The notes beneath the pieces were generated by a model. That model had not been told where the DNA came from and did no database searches. It saw nothing but the letters and a program-made list of their open reading frames with translations. Shown one piece after another: positions 7,157 to 16,375 of a DNA stretch of 64,000 bases. Origin of the DNA: Fodinibius sp036381435 (GTDB lineage: Bacteria > Bacteroidota > Rhodothermia > Balneolales > Balneolaceae); assembly GCA_036381435.1 (NCBI GenBank), contig DASVCW010000023.1:5136-69135 (forward strand), read 5' to 3'. How positions within the stretch are numbered: position 1 is the first letter of the stretch; the number at the start of each line of letters is the position of its first letter. The position numbers and the translations under genes are program-made.

Positions 7157-8689
7157 ATGAGCAATACTGAATCATCAGTAAGCGAACAACACGAAATACG
7201 CCTCGAAAAATTGCAGCAGCTTAAGGATTTAGGCTATAATCCCTATCCTTATGATTTCGAAGTCACCCACAAGAGCAAATACATTCTTGATCACCCCGAG
7301 CTCATCAAAAAGGATGATCAGGATGCTGATGATGCAGAACAGGTTTCTATAGCGGGACGAATAATGACCCGCCGCATTATGGGAAAATCAACTTTCTTCA
7401 ACTTGCAGGATTCTGAAGGAACTATTCAGGTGTACATCCGCCGTGATGACGTTGGAACAGAAGAATACAACACGGTATTCAAAAAACTCACTGACATAGG
7501 GGACATTGTAGGCATCAAAGGCCATGTTTTTGTAACCGGCACCGGTGAAACCACCGTTTATGCTAAAGAATTTCAACTGCTTAGCAAAACGCTGCGCCCT
7601 ATTCCGGTACCCAAAGAAGTCGAAACCGACGATGGCGAAACCAAAACCTTTGATGCTTTTACTGATAAAGAACAGCGCTACCGCCAGCGCTATTTGGATT
7701 TGGTTGTAAATCCCGCTGTGCGTAAAGTTTTTCGCCAGCGAACTGAAATGGTTCAGGCTATGCGTGACTTTATGAATGATAAAGACTATATGGAAGTGGA
7801 AACGCCTATCCTTCAGCCCATTTACGGGGGAGCCGCGGCTGAGCCATTCACAACATATCACAACAAATTGGATATGAAGCTCTATCTGCGAATTGCCAAT
7901 GAGTTGTATCTCAAACGGCTGATCGTCGGTGGTTATGACGGCGTTTATGAATTCTCGAAAGACTTCCGTAATGAAGGGCTTTCACGCTTTCACAATCCCG
8001 AATTTACACAGGTTGAACTGTATGTAGCTTACAAAGATTACAACTGGATGATGGACTTTGTGGAAGCAATGGTTGAGCATACGGCCAAAGCACTTCACGG
8101 TTCAACCAAAGTAACGGTGGGTGAAAATCAAATCGATTTCAAGCGCCCCTGGCCGCGCATCCCGATGTTAGAAGCTATTGAAAATGAAACGGGCAAAGAT
8201 TTGCACGGCAAAGACCTGGATGAGTTAAGAAATATTGCCAAAGAACTCCACATTGAGTCGGATGAAAGTTTCGGAAAAGGCAAAATCATTGATGAAATTT
8301 TCGGAGAATATGTTGAACCAAAACTTATTCAACCTACATTCATTACGGATTATCCCGTCGAAATGAGTCCCCTTGCCAAAAAACACCGTGAAAAAGAAGG
8401 GCTCGTGGAACGGTTCGAATGTATCTGTAACGGCAAGGAAATTGCAAATGCTTTTTCTGAATTAAATGACCCGGTCGACCAGCGCGAGCGTTTTGAAGAA
8501 CAAGCGCGCCTGCGTGCTGCCGGTGATGAAGAGGCTATGTCGATTGATGAAGACTTTCTGCAGTCGCTCGAATATGGCATGCCTCCCACCGCGGGACTTG
8601 GTATTGGCATCGATCGTCTTGCTATGATCATGACCGATTCCGATTCTATCCGTGATGTGCTTTTCTTCCCCCAAATGAAAAAGGCGTAA
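7157..8689 (+). CDS. lysS: Lysine--tRNA ligase, class II
   Basis: 510 residues. An N-terminal OB-fold anticodon-binding domain (SIAGRIMTRRIMGKSTFFNL, residues about 56-75) precedes the class II catalytic domain. Motif 2 (FRNEGLSRFHNPEFTQVE) is near residue 272 and motif 3 (GLGIGIDRLAMIMT) near 481, with GGAAAEPFTT between. It charges tRNA-Lys in the cytoplasm. Length and all signature motifs are normal. The ATG at 7157 follows a 150-base AT-rich leader after repeat B1. The FtsX-like permease lies 145 bases downstream with a repeat between, so cotranscription is uncertain. Confidence 0.97.
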   Translation: MSNTESSVSEQHEIRLEKLQQLKDLGYNPYPYDFEVTHKSKYILDHPELIKKDDQDADDAEQVSIAGRIMTRRIMGKSTFFNLQDSEGTIQVYIRRDDVGTEEYNTVFKKLTDIGDIVGIKGHVFVTGTGETTVYAKEFQLLSKTLRPIPVPKEVETDDGETKTFDAFTDKEQRYRQRYLDLVVNPAVRKVFRQRTEMVQAMRDFMNDKDYMEVETPILQPIYGGAAAEPFTTYHNKLDMKLYLRIANELYLKRLIVGGYDGVYEFSKDFRNEGLSRFHNPEFTQVELYVAYKDYNWMMDFVEAMVEHTAKALHGSTKVTVGENQIDFKRPWPRIPMLEAIENETGKDLHGKDLDELRNIAKELHIESDESFGKGKIIDEIFGEYVEPKLIQPTFITDYPVEMSPLAKKHREKEGLVERFECICNGKEIANAFSELNDPVDQRERFEEQARLRAAGDEEAMSIDEDFLQSLEYGMPPTAGLGIGIDRLAMIMTDSDSIRDVLFFPQMKKA

Positions 8690-8744
8690 TTCGGCAATAC
8701 GTGATGCGTAAACATGTGCTTGGATCATATATTACGCACATTAG

Positions 8745-8822
8745 CTGTGAGGGAGTTGCACTCCCCGGACCTTTAGAGACGGGAGTAATCTCCTGTTTCG
8801 GATTTTGATCATTTGAATTTTG
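8745..8822. repeat. Family E repeat plus GATTTTGATCATTTGAA motif
   Basis: CTGTGAGGGAGTTGCACTCCCC and GACGGGAGTAATCTCCTGTT form two short hairpins between lysS and the permease. Relatives are at 36480 and 49621. Directly after it, CGGATTTTGATCATTTGAA (8799-8817) matches, in inverted sense, the arm of the stem-loop at 26496-26547. Confidence 0.6.
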
Positions 8823-8834
8823 AACTTATAACCT

Positions 8835-10061
8835 ATGAACTTTCAATGGTACCTGGCTCTTCGATATTTTAAAGGAAAACGGCAAGGCTCCCGCTTTTTG
8901 TCCTTTATCAAAATTATGGCCATTGCCGGTGTTGCCATCGGTTCAGCCGGTTTATTAATTGCCCTTTCTGTTGTTCACGGGTTTAAATCTACCATTAACA
9001 ACAAGATTCTTGGATTTGCGCCTCACATCACCATCACCACTTTTAATGATGACCTGCTTTATCGCGCAGATACCCTGCTCACTTACCTCGAGCGCTATCC
9101 TCAAATCGAAGAAGCTCAAGCAGTGGTTGACGGACAGGCGATGCTGCAAACTTCTCAAGATGTGGCTGGTGTTTTATTTCATGGTGTTGATATGCAGGGT
9201 GATGTCACCGATGTTCGGCAGTACATCACCAAAGGAAGCTATGATCTGACAAAAGACAGTACGGGCTTGCCGGGAATTATTATAGGAGCCGATTTAGCCA
9301 AAACACTGGATGCAGAAATTAATTCAGTTCTTACCTCCTATACGGTTGAAGGGCTCCCCTCTCCCCTGAGCTCACCTCAAATTAAGCAATTCAGGTTAAC
9401 CGGCATTTATGAAACAGGAATCGGTCAGTTTGATGATGTTTTTGCCCTGGTGGCTCGTCCCTTTGCCAAAGATCTCTTCCGAATTGCGGGAACCCAGGCA
9501 TCATCTATAGAAATTAGGCTCAAAGATCAATCCAAAATCGCTTCTTTTGATCAAATTTTGGGGGATGATCTTCAGTTTCCCTATTTCACAGAAACCATTT
9601 ACGATCGCTACTACAGCATTTTTGCATGGGTAGATTTACAGGAGCAAACTATTCCTTTTGTAATCAGCGTGATGATTATCGTTGCCGCCTTCAACCTGAT
9701 CGGTACTATTCTAATGATGGTCCTCGAACGCAGCCGCGATATCGGCATCTTAAAAACGATGGGCGCCGGCAGTAAAAGTATTCGTCAAATCTTTCTGCTT
9801 GAAGGGCTGTTTGTATCCGGCGTGGGGCTTTCAATCGGCATTTCACTCTCGCTTCTCTTCGCCTGGCTGCAGTCAACCTACCAGATTATCCCCTTGTCAC
9901 AGGAAAATTACTACATGGCTTATGCCCCCGTTGAACCACATGCCCTTGATTTCGTTATTGTAACAGTTGCCACCATCGTTCTTTGCGCCCTCGCCTCCTG
10001 GCTGCCGGCAAAGATTGCTTCTAAAACCGATCCGCTTAAGGTTATTGCTTACGGAAGATAA
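8835..10061 (+). CDS. FtsX-like / LolC-LolE type ABC transporter permease
   Basis: 408 residues with the lipoprotein-release permease layout: a cytoplasmic start (MNFQWYLALRYFKGKRQGS), a membrane segment at about 25-48, a long periplasmic MacB-like domain (about 50-270), then three membrane segments near 275-300, 325-350 and 370-395. LERSRDIGILKTMGA is the conserved FtsX-family loop that contacts the ATPase. In the Lol system this protein extracts lipoproteins from the inner membrane. No LolD ATPase is adjacent; the ftsE-like ATPase is 13 kb away, so the partner is not known from here. Confidence 0.9.
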   Translation: MNFQWYLALRYFKGKRQGSRFLSFIKIMAIAGVAIGSAGLLIALSVVHGFKSTINNKILGFAPHITITTFNDDLLYRADTLLTYLERYPQIEEAQAVVDGQAMLQTSQDVAGVLFHGVDMQGDVTDVRQYITKGSYDLTKDSTGLPGIIIGADLAKTLDAEINSVLTSYTVEGLPSPLSSPQIKQFRLTGIYETGIGQFDDVFALVARPFAKDLFRIAGTQASSIEIRLKDQSKIASFDQILGDDLQFPYFTETIYDRYYSIFAWVDLQEQTIPFVISVMIIVAAFNLIGTILMMVLERSRDIGILKTMGAGSKSIRQIFLLEGLFVSGVGLSIGISLSLLFAWLQSTYQIIPLSQENYYMAYAPVEPHALDFVIVTVATIVLCALASWLPAKIASKTDPLKVIAYGR

Positions 10062-10088
10062 ACAAACGTGGGATATGCGATGGCAGAT

Positions 10089-10125
10089 TGAACGCAGATG
10101 AAACGGATTGAACTGATTATTGCGG
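10089..10125. repeat. Family D repeat fragment
   Basis: AACGCAGATGAAACGGATTG and nearby bases match the family D pattern (AACGCGGATAAAGCGGATT) seen at 23996, 61617, 62452, 63521 and 63731. It sits in the 176-base gap after the permease; no terminator is obvious. Confidence 0.5.
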
Positions 10126-10237
10126 CTAAGTTGTGAGGGGATTGATTCCTGATTAGTGTAAGGCAAGGAAATATACATACTGTTGCTAATTCCAACTCAC
10201 ACTTTTTCTTCCCTGTCGTCCTTCTCCTTTAATCCCT

Positions 10238-10684
10238 TTACTTCAATCTAAAGTTTCGGCTTATTTTTGGACTTTGATCATTTCTAAGAAACATTTCCAA
10301 TTGGTAAGTTCCCGGTTTAATGCTGTCCAGCTCTTTTTGCATATAAGAACCTACCTTATCTAAATTAATTGAATAAGTTACGATTTCACCGGGAGCCAAT
10401 TTTAAACTGGTAATAACGGTTAAACAACCGAAAAACTTCCGGCTGTCTAATAAAATTTGACCATCCTGTTTTATTCTAAATGCTCTCTGACAGCTTGAAG
10501 AAAAGCTGAATTCCACTTCTTCATCCGAATTATTAGTTATATGAAAGGATGCTTTTAAATCCTCAATATTTTCTATAGTGGCATTCTTGATAGTAGCTTC
10601 AAAATGAACCGAACTATCTGAAGATAAGATATTTTTACAGCCTGCCAATAATAAAGCAATGGTTAAAAGTTTGACTGTTTTCAT
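10238..10684 (-). CDS. Lipoprotein with BsuPI-like immunoglobulin domain
   Basis: About 148 residues from the ATG at 10684 (an adjacent ATG at 10687 is equally possible; the longer frame would need TTG at 10699). MKTVKLLTIALLLAGC is a lipoprotein signal whose first residues copy those of the other small lipoprotein at 1670-2248. The rest is a single beta-sandwich: HITNNSDEEVEFSFSSSC, then LKLAPGEIVTYSINL and IKPGTYQLEMFL, the strand pattern of BsuPI (intracellular proteinase inhibitor) domains. The inhibitory function is not implied by the fold. Divergent from the TlpA-like gene. Confidence 0.7.
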   Translation of the reverse strand: MKTVKLLTIALLLAGCKNILSSDSSVHFEATIKNATIENIEDLKASFHITNNSDEEVEFSFSSSCQRAFRIKQDGQILLDSRKFFGCLTVITSLKLAPGEIVTYSINLDKVGSYMQKELDSIKPGTYQLEMFLRNDQSPKISRNFRLK

Positions 10685-10740
10685 CATTCTTTCTTTCAAA
10701 TCTTTTATTCATTTTAAACTTACTCAATTTATATAAGCAA

Positions 10741-10775
10741 TTGAAGTAAAAAGAGGACGATTTATTTTACATTTG
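10741..10775 (+). promoter_or_regulatory. Possible Bacteroidota-type promoter for the TlpA-like gene
   Basis: TACATTTG at 10768-10775 fits the -7 consensus TAnnTTTG, with TTG at 10741-10743 upstream. The 24-base spacing is slightly longer than usual, and the leader to the ATG at 10845 would be about 65 bases. Pattern match only. Confidence 0.3.
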
Positions 10776-10844
10776 CTTTTGCTCCTTTCATTTTGCATTG
10801 TTGATTAGGTTGTTGGCTTTCTACATTAACTAAACTAATTCATT

Positions 10845-11864
10845 ATGAAAGTGCCTCTAAAAGCATTCCCCCTCACACTACTGTTTTTGTTTGTATCCGC
10901 AAACCTTCTCTTTGGACAAGCAAAGCAAGCTGATGTTGATTCTGCATTCCAAGCATATATGAATCATGCATGGACAGAAATAGAAAAATCAAATTTCTCC
11001 GACACCCTTCAAAACAAGTTTGCAGCAGATTTTTTTAAATATTTTATAAGTCATTCTGAAACAAAGACCGCATTCCGGGCAGGTCGAGAGGCATTTATGA
11101 TGTGGGGCAACACCGGCGCCGCTGATGAAGCAGAGGCGGCTATGGCAAAACTGGATTATAATTCAAGAATTTGGAGTACCATTATTAATTCTATCAGTAA
11201 TGCCTATTCCAGAAATGGAGAAAAGGCATATCAAAATTTCATTGCACTTCTTAAAGAATTAAGAGAAAAGCTAACTCATCCTCAAAGTCAATCAGCAGTA
11301 CTTTTGCAATTAGCCCAAATTTATCATCGTGATAAAAAATTTGAGAAAGTAAAAGGCTTGGCTCAAGAGATTATAGAATTAGATGCTGAAAAATTTCATA
11401 CAGATCAGGCAAGGGGACTTCTTTATGAAATTAAATTTTTAAGTATTGGTAAAAAAGCCCCGGACTTTCAAGCCAAGACAATAGAGGGGGAAACTGTTTC
11501 ACTATCAAACCTTAAGGGTAAAATTATACTTCTTGATTTCTGGGCAATGTGGTGTGGCCCCTGTATTCCTGAAATTCCACATATCAAATCTATACGTTCA
11601 GATCACTCTGAAGAAGAGTTACAAATTGTTGGAATATCATTAGATGAAAATGTTGAAAAACTTAACCAATTTATTAATGAGAGAGAAATGAACTGGCCTC
11701 ATATAATTCAGCCTGAATCATGGAAAGATGAGATAACAAAATTATATAACATATCGAGAATCCCTCAAACTTATATAATCAATCGCGAAGGAATAATTGT
11801 TGCTAAAGATTTGCGCGGAGAAAAGCTGGAAAAGAAAATTGCTGAACTGTTGAATAAAAAGTAG
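10845..11864 (+). CDS. Secreted TlpA-family thioredoxin-like protein
   Basis: 339 residues with a signal peptide ending near LFGQA (residue 25). Residues about 30-200 are helical, TPR-like, without named motifs; residues about 203-339 are a thioredoxin fold of the TlpA/AhpC-TSA type (IGKKAPDFQAKTIEG, the redox motif WAMWCGPC near residue 235, cis-Pro in SRIPQTYII). TlpA-like proteins reduce disulfides in the periplasm, often for cytochrome or copper-centre maturation. WCGPC is the thioredoxin-type sequence. The gene stands alone, closed by a strong bidirectional terminator. Confidence 0.88.
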   Translation: MKVPLKAFPLTLLFLFVSANLLFGQAKQADVDSAFQAYMNHAWTEIEKSNFSDTLQNKFAADFFKYFISHSETKTAFRAGREAFMMWGNTGAADEAEAAMAKLDYNSRIWSTIINSISNAYSRNGEKAYQNFIALLKELREKLTHPQSQSAVLLQLAQIYHRDKKFEKVKGLAQEIIELDAEKFHTDQARGLLYEIKFLSIGKKAPDFQAKTIEGETVSLSNLKGKIILLDFWAMWCGPCIPEIPHIKSIRSDHSEEELQIVGISLDENVEKLNQFINEREMNWPHIIQPESWKDEITKLYNISRIPQTYIINREGIIVAKDLRGEKLEKKIAELLNKK

Positions 11865-11978
11865 ACAAGCTGGAGACATAAGATGCCTGATCCCAGCTCT
11901 CGTAGGCATTGCAAAGACCTCTATCATTAAATCGGAAAGAATTCTGATCGAAGTAGGCACCCAGATGTACAAATAACA

Positions 11979-12022
11979 AAAACCCTGAGGTTTGTGAAAC
12001 CCTCAGGGTTTTGCCTGTTTTT
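11979..12022. terminator. Bidirectional terminator hairpin
   Basis: AAAACCCTGAGG (11979-11990) and CCTCAGGGTTTT (12001-12012) form a perfect 12-bp stem with a 10-base loop, with T-rich sequence after it on the plus strand and A-rich before it. It separates the convergent TlpA-like gene and amidohydrolase operon. Confidence 0.85.
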
Positions 12023-12043
12023 ATAAATAAGACAGTAGAAAGT

Positions 12044-13378
12044 CTAGTGTGTAACCGTACCCTGGTTAGTAACCGCTCCGCGATTTAAAAACTGCTCGTG
12101 AAGCTGGGTATGGCGACTTATCATCGGAATTTTATATCCGCGAATGAATACCTGCTCGATGTGTGTCATCGGTTCGAAGGGATCACCATCGGCAATAAAT
12201 AAGTTAGCTTGTTTGCCTGTTTCAATGCTCCCCAACTGATCAGCCACACCAAATATTTCAGCGGAATTAATAGTAACAGCTTTCAAAGCCTCTTTCTTGC
12301 CTAACCCGTAAGCGGCTGCGTATCCGGCATGGTAAAGTACGTTTCGCACGTTTTCTGCACCGCCGGTAGCAATGGCTACCTTCACTCCTGCTTCCTGCAA
12401 CAATCCCGGGTTTTGATAGGGGCGTTGGTAATTAGTATAATCGCGGACCGGTGTATACAGAGTTGAGACAAGGCATGGAAGTCCCGCTTCGGCGATTTCT
12501 TCGGCTACCCGCCAACCCTCCTGTACGCCGGCAAGAATGAAGCGTGCTTCAGGATGATTCTTGGTCCATCCGATGGCATTCAGGATGTCCATTTTTCGGG
12601 AAACAGAGATAATCACCGGAATTTCGCCATTGATCACCCTGCGCATAGCCTGCATTTTCTTGTCGGCATCAGGCTCTTCTTTCCCTTCGGGATTTTCCTC
12701 ATAAGCGGTCATCATCTGGTCATAAAACCGGGCCTTATCCCAGAATTCATTCAACTGCTCAAGGTTTTTTCTGTATTCCTTTTTGACTTCCTCTTCCGTA
12801 CGGTCATCCCACCAACCTCCTTTTAAAACGGATGGCCAGTTCAGGTGAAGCGCAGCATTCGGCAGAACAGCCATAGAATCGGGCGTATAGCCGTATAAAT
12901 CGATAAGTGTGGCTTTGCCGGAAATGCGTCCCCCTACGGGCATAGAAATAACCTGTGTTACTCCATTTACACGAGTTACGGGAATGCTTGCACTATTGGG
13001 GTTGATTGCCGTGAAAGCGCGCATATGTGGATTAAATTCACCCAGTTCATCCTGGTCATTGGTCACATCCACAGCCCCGATCTCTACGAGCCCAAGTTGT
13101 GTTGCTGCATCCATAAAACCGGGATAAACGTGTTTTCCGGTGGCATCAATCTGAACATAATCCGGAGTAATTTTAGCATTCTTACCGACGTATACGATAT
13201 TTTCTCCATTGATAAGAACCACGCCATTTTCAATCACCCCGTTTGTTACAGTGTGAACGGTTGCGTTGGTGATGGCAAACTTGCCGAAGGTTGCTTTTTC
13301 GGTGATTTGAGCCTGGGCACCTATCACCAAAACCAAAGCCAGCAAACAGCCCGACAATATTGATTTTAAATATTTCAT
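12044..13378 (-). CDS. Secreted amidohydrolase-family protein without metal ligands (third operon gene)
   Basis: 444 residues with a signal peptide ending near AQAQ (residue 25). The fold follows the imidazolonepropionase-like amidohydrolases (VYPGFMDAATQLGL; GLGKKEALKAVTINSAEIFG; GSIETGKQANLFIADGD). The metal sites are altered: the HxH after PGFxD reads DAATQ, the later VHAH region reads IIISVSRKMDI-like sequence (IPVIISVSRKMD), and the usual catalytic Asp region reads IATGGAEN. It is therefore probably not a metal-dependent hydrolase by itself. Last of three co-oriented amidohydrolase genes (38-base gap); a partner or scaffold role for the middle, intact enzyme is inference. Confidence 0.85.
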   Translation of the reverse strand: MKYLKSILSGCLLALVLVIGAQAQITEKATFGKFAITNATVHTVTNGVIENGVVLINGENIVYVGKNAKITPDYVQIDATGKHVYPGFMDAATQLGLVEIGAVDVTNDQDELGEFNPHMRAFTAINPNSASIPVTRVNGVTQVISMPVGGRISGKATLIDLYGYTPDSMAVLPNAALHLNWPSVLKGGWWDDRTEEEVKKEYRKNLEQLNEFWDKARFYDQMMTAYEENPEGKEEPDADKKMQAMRRVINGEIPVIISVSRKMDILNAIGWTKNHPEARFILAGVQEGWRVAEEIAEAGLPCLVSTLYTPVRDYTNYQRPYQNPGLLQEAGVKVAIATGGAENVRNVLYHAGYAAAYGLGKKEALKAVTINSAEIFGVADQLGSIETGKQANLFIADGDPFEPMTHIEQVFIRGYKIPMISRHTQLHEQFLNRGAVTNQGTVTH

Positions 13379-13416
13379 AATGTCATAATTTGTATAATTT
13401 CAATTATCAAAATGGT

Positions 13417-14811
13417 TTAGTGAAGCTTCATGCCCTGACTGGTGAAGCTGATTTTCGCTCCGCGCATGCAGCTTTCCCCGTGTCGCCCGTTTTCTTCATA
13501 CCAGCGGGTTGCTGTTTCATTAAAACTTGCTTCAGGGTTCACTTCCAGCCGCATATCATCGGGATCTTCAGAACGGTCGAAATATTTTACTCCGTCAACA
13601 TATGTTGCTTCAGCAATACTATAGATACTCAGAGGATGTCCACTCCAAATCGCTACATCACCGTCTTTTCCTACTTCAAGGCTGCCAACCTGATCATCAA
13701 TACCTAACTGAATAGCGGGATTGATGGTGATCATCTTCAACGCGTCCTGCTTCGACGTCCCGCCATAATGCACCGTTTTGGCAGCTTCGTGATTCAAATG
13801 ACGAATCAACTCACCGCTGTCTGAATTGATACTGGTGATGACTCCATTTGCGTTAAGGATGGAAGCATTGTAAGCGGTTGAATAATATACTTCAAACTTA
13901 TAGGCCCACCAATCGGAAAAGACGGATGCGTGAGCATTATGTTTTCGAAGTTCGGGAGCTACCTTAAAAGCTTCATTAGCATGTTGAAAAGTGTAATTTT
14001 CTATTCCGTAATCATCAAAAACCCGCATCAGCATGGTGATTTCATCAGCACGATACGAGTGACAATGAACCAGAATGTCACCTTCCAGAATATCGACAAG
14101 TACATCGAGACGCAGGTTTTTAGCAATGGGAACAGGCGGCATTTCGCGCTCGCCGTTTTCGTACGCTTTCTTAGCCTCGAGGTAATTTTGACGATTTTGG
14201 CGATAATCTAAAGCGGCATCAAAATGATCGCGAATAACCTGGGCAACCCCCATTCGTGTACGTGGTTTTACCCCGAATCCCTGTCCGTGGACACGTGTGG
14301 GATTTTCACCAAGCGCAAATTTGATGGTTTGCGGTGCTTCTTCAAAACGCATTTCATCCATAGTGGCTCCATAGCGAAGTTTCAGCGTTTCATTTCTTCC
14401 GCCGATTACATTTGCCGAACCGTGCATCAGGTTGATACTCGTTACCCCGCCAGCTAAAGCCCAGTAAATGTTGATGTCATTCGGATTGATAGATTCCGCC
14501 ATCGTAACCTCAGACGTAACGGGATTGGTCCATTCATTCACATCAACCGCAGCGATGTGAGAGTGGGCGTCAATGATTCCGGGCATTACATATTTGCCGG
14601 AAGCGTCAACCACCGGAACCCCATTGGGAGCAGAAAGATTTCTGCCGATTTCGGTGATAGTACCGTTTTCAATTAGCACATCGGTATCAGCTTTATTCCC
14701 ATTAGTGATGGTAATGACGGTACCATTTTTGATGAGTACCGACCCTTTTTCCTGCGCATAGCCATTCAAACTTATGCACAGTGCAAAAACTAAAAGTAAT
14801 ATTTTTTTCAT
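13417..14811 (-). CDS. Secreted amidohydrolase, metal ligands intact (second operon gene)
   Basis: 464 residues, signal peptide ending near GYAQ (residue 20). All four signature elements of a binuclear or mononuclear amidohydrolase are visible: PGIIDAHSHI near residue 75, LVHCHSYRADEI near 250, TFQHANEAF near 275 and SINSDSGE near 330. Such enzymes hydrolyse cyclic amides or dipeptides; the substrate is unknown. Its ATG overlaps the stop of the upstream amidohydrolase gene by four bases (ATGA), and the third gene follows after 38 bases, so all three are almost certainly made together in the periplasm. Confidence 0.92.
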   Translation of the reverse strand: MKKILLLVFALCISLNGYAQEKGSVLIKNGTVITITNGNKADTDVLIENGTITEIGRNLSAPNGVPVVDASGKYVMPGIIDAHSHIAAVDVNEWTNPVTSEVTMAESINPNDINIYWALAGGVTSINLMHGSANVIGGRNETLKLRYGATMDEMRFEEAPQTIKFALGENPTRVHGQGFGVKPRTRMGVAQVIRDHFDAALDYRQNRQNYLEAKKAYENGEREMPPVPIAKNLRLDVLVDILEGDILVHCHSYRADEITMLMRVFDDYGIENYTFQHANEAFKVAPELRKHNAHASVFSDWWAYKFEVYYSTAYNASILNANGVITSINSDSGELIRHLNHEAAKTVHYGGTSKQDALKMITINPAIQLGIDDQVGSLEVGKDGDVAIWSGHPLSIYSIAEATYVDGVKYFDRSEDPDDMRLEVNPEASFNETATRWYEENGRHGESCMRGAKISFTSQGMKLH

Positions 14812-16142
14812 TCGTCTTTGTCCTCCGATTTTTTGTCAGATTCAGGTTCAAATTCTGTTACTTCACCATTTGATACCGAATAGAGAACAGATGTGTCCTT
14901 ATCGGTGAAGGGCTTGGTGAAGACTGAAAAACTGGCAATACGTCCTTCCTTCAAATCACCCATTTTTTGCCCATAGCCCAGGATATCAGCTGTTGACCAA
15001 GTGAGTATTTTCAATACTTGATCAGCAGAGAGTTCACCTTCGTCAATCAGGGCTGAAATATTTTTCTGGATTTTCGAAAGCTTCAATCCATTTGATGCGT
15101 AACCGACCTTCACTCCTGCTTCCATCAGTTTTTTAATATTGGTGATGTCTGCTTTATAAGCTTCCATCTGCCGCTCACGGAAATACTCCATTTCATCGGT
15201 CACCTCCTCTTCTTTTTCGTCCGTTTTCCATTCCGGTTTTTCAGGAAGGTCGATACTGGCCAGAACAGGAATTCCACGCTCCTTCAGTTCATCAGCCTTT
15301 TTGTATGCTTCTTTACCGGAAACAAGAACAATATCAAAACCTAACTCGTCCTGCAGGGTAAATAAACGTTCAATGTTTTCTCCACTGTTAACCACAAAAT
15401 AAAATGGCTGTTGTTGCTCCATCACCGGGTAGAGCGCTTTGAGAACCCTTTCATGATCGGGAGCGGGATAACTGCCCCCTACCGAAGCAAAATATATCTG
15501 CTGCTGCATCTGGGCCCTGGCATCATAAAAGAGCTGGCGGTACTGAGCCATCACCCCCATTAATGTGGATGGATAAGCGGCACCATCTGCTCCTTCAAAT
15601 TGTGCCAGAACACCGATTCCCCGCTCTAAAATATAATCTTGGGTTTTTTTTCCGTTGATAAAAAACAGATCGATTTGTCCGGGTAGCATTTGTCCTTTCA
15701 GTCCCAGAGCTGCGGTAGTGAAACCGTGTTTTTGGGCTTCAATCAGTGACTTATCTTTAGTTTTTAAAAGACTTGCGGGGTGACGGAAGGGTTGGATGCC
15801 CGCTCTTTCATAAGAAGGATTTCCGGGTTCTTCCGGGGCTTCATCATATTTTTTGGGCTTTGGACTTCCCCAAAGAGCCATGCCGTCGATAAAACCAGGA
15901 TAGACATGCAGGCTGTCGCCTCCGTCGTGAACATAAGCATCGAAGGGAATGGAAACATCTTCGCCAACGGATGTTATCACCCCGTTACGCCAGACAATGG
16001 TGCCGCTTTCGATGGTGTTTCCGTCTGCCGTGTGAATAATCACATTTTTGAAAGCCTGGGCGGGGGCCGATTGCGACCGTGCCTGTAACGAAAATACCAT
16101 CAGAAGGGCGATACAAAAAGTAACAGTACGCGCTAACTTCAT
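14808..16142 (-). CDS. Secreted amidohydrolase-family protein without metal ligands (first operon gene)
   Basis: 444 residues, signal peptide ending near ARSQSAPA (residue 25). The N-terminal composite domain and TIM barrel are recognisable (VYPGFIDGMALWGSPK; WSTADILGYG; GDLKEGRIASFSVF), but the metal ligands are absent: PGFIDGMALWG replaces PGFIDAHTH, FYFVVNSGENI replaces the VHAH strand, and YASNG replaces the TDsG strand. A charged stretch around residues 315-335 (EKEEEVTDEMEY) is an insertion. In some Bacteroidota, similar sequences occur as one long two-domain protein; here they may be split into separate chains. First gene of the operon. Confidence 0.83.
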   Translation of the reverse strand: MKLARTVTFCIALLMVFSLQARSQSAPAQAFKNVIIHTADGNTIESGTIVWRNGVITSVGEDVSIPFDAYVHDGGDSLHVYPGFIDGMALWGSPKPKKYDEAPEEPGNPSYERAGIQPFRHPASLLKTKDKSLIEAQKHGFTTAALGLKGQMLPGQIDLFFINGKKTQDYILERGIGVLAQFEGADGAAYPSTLMGVMAQYRQLFYDARAQMQQQIYFASVGGSYPAPDHERVLKALYPVMEQQQPFYFVVNSGENIERLFTLQDELGFDIVLVSGKEAYKKADELKERGIPVLASIDLPEKPEWKTDEKEEEVTDEMEYFRERQMEAYKADITNIKKLMEAGVKVGYASNGLKLSKIQKNISALIDEGELSADQVLKILTWSTADILGYGQKMGDLKEGRIASFSVFTKPFTDKDTSVLYSVSNGEVTEFEPESDKKSEDKDE

Positions 16143-16271
16143 AAGAAAGGTAATTTTGGTTGATTAAAGTTTAGATTTCAAATAATAACATTTTATTTGG
16201 CAATCCAAAGCTTGCTAAAGATAAAAGTTGTAAACGCTGACTTAACTGATGGTGATTGTTCTAAACTAAAA

Positions 16272-16294
16272 CCAGGCACTTATCAAGTGCCTGG
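16272..16294. repeat. CCAGGCACTT hairpin
   Basis: CCAGGCACTT and AAGTGCCTGG form a perfect 10-bp stem with a 3-base loop upstream of the FkbM gene, with CACCTGG directly after. It has no T-tract, so it is more likely a dispersed palindrome than a terminator. Confidence 0.55.
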
Positions 16295-16375
16295 CACCTG
16301 GTTGAGCTGTTGAACGCTTAGTTATTCCTTTCCGTTATACTTTTAAAAGAGAGGAAATTTATTCTATTTATTAGA

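Noticed and set aside
7388..7861. 157-codon antisense frame in lysS
   Set aside because: Opposite a highly conserved tRNA-synthetase region; composition is a mirror of the synthetase codons.
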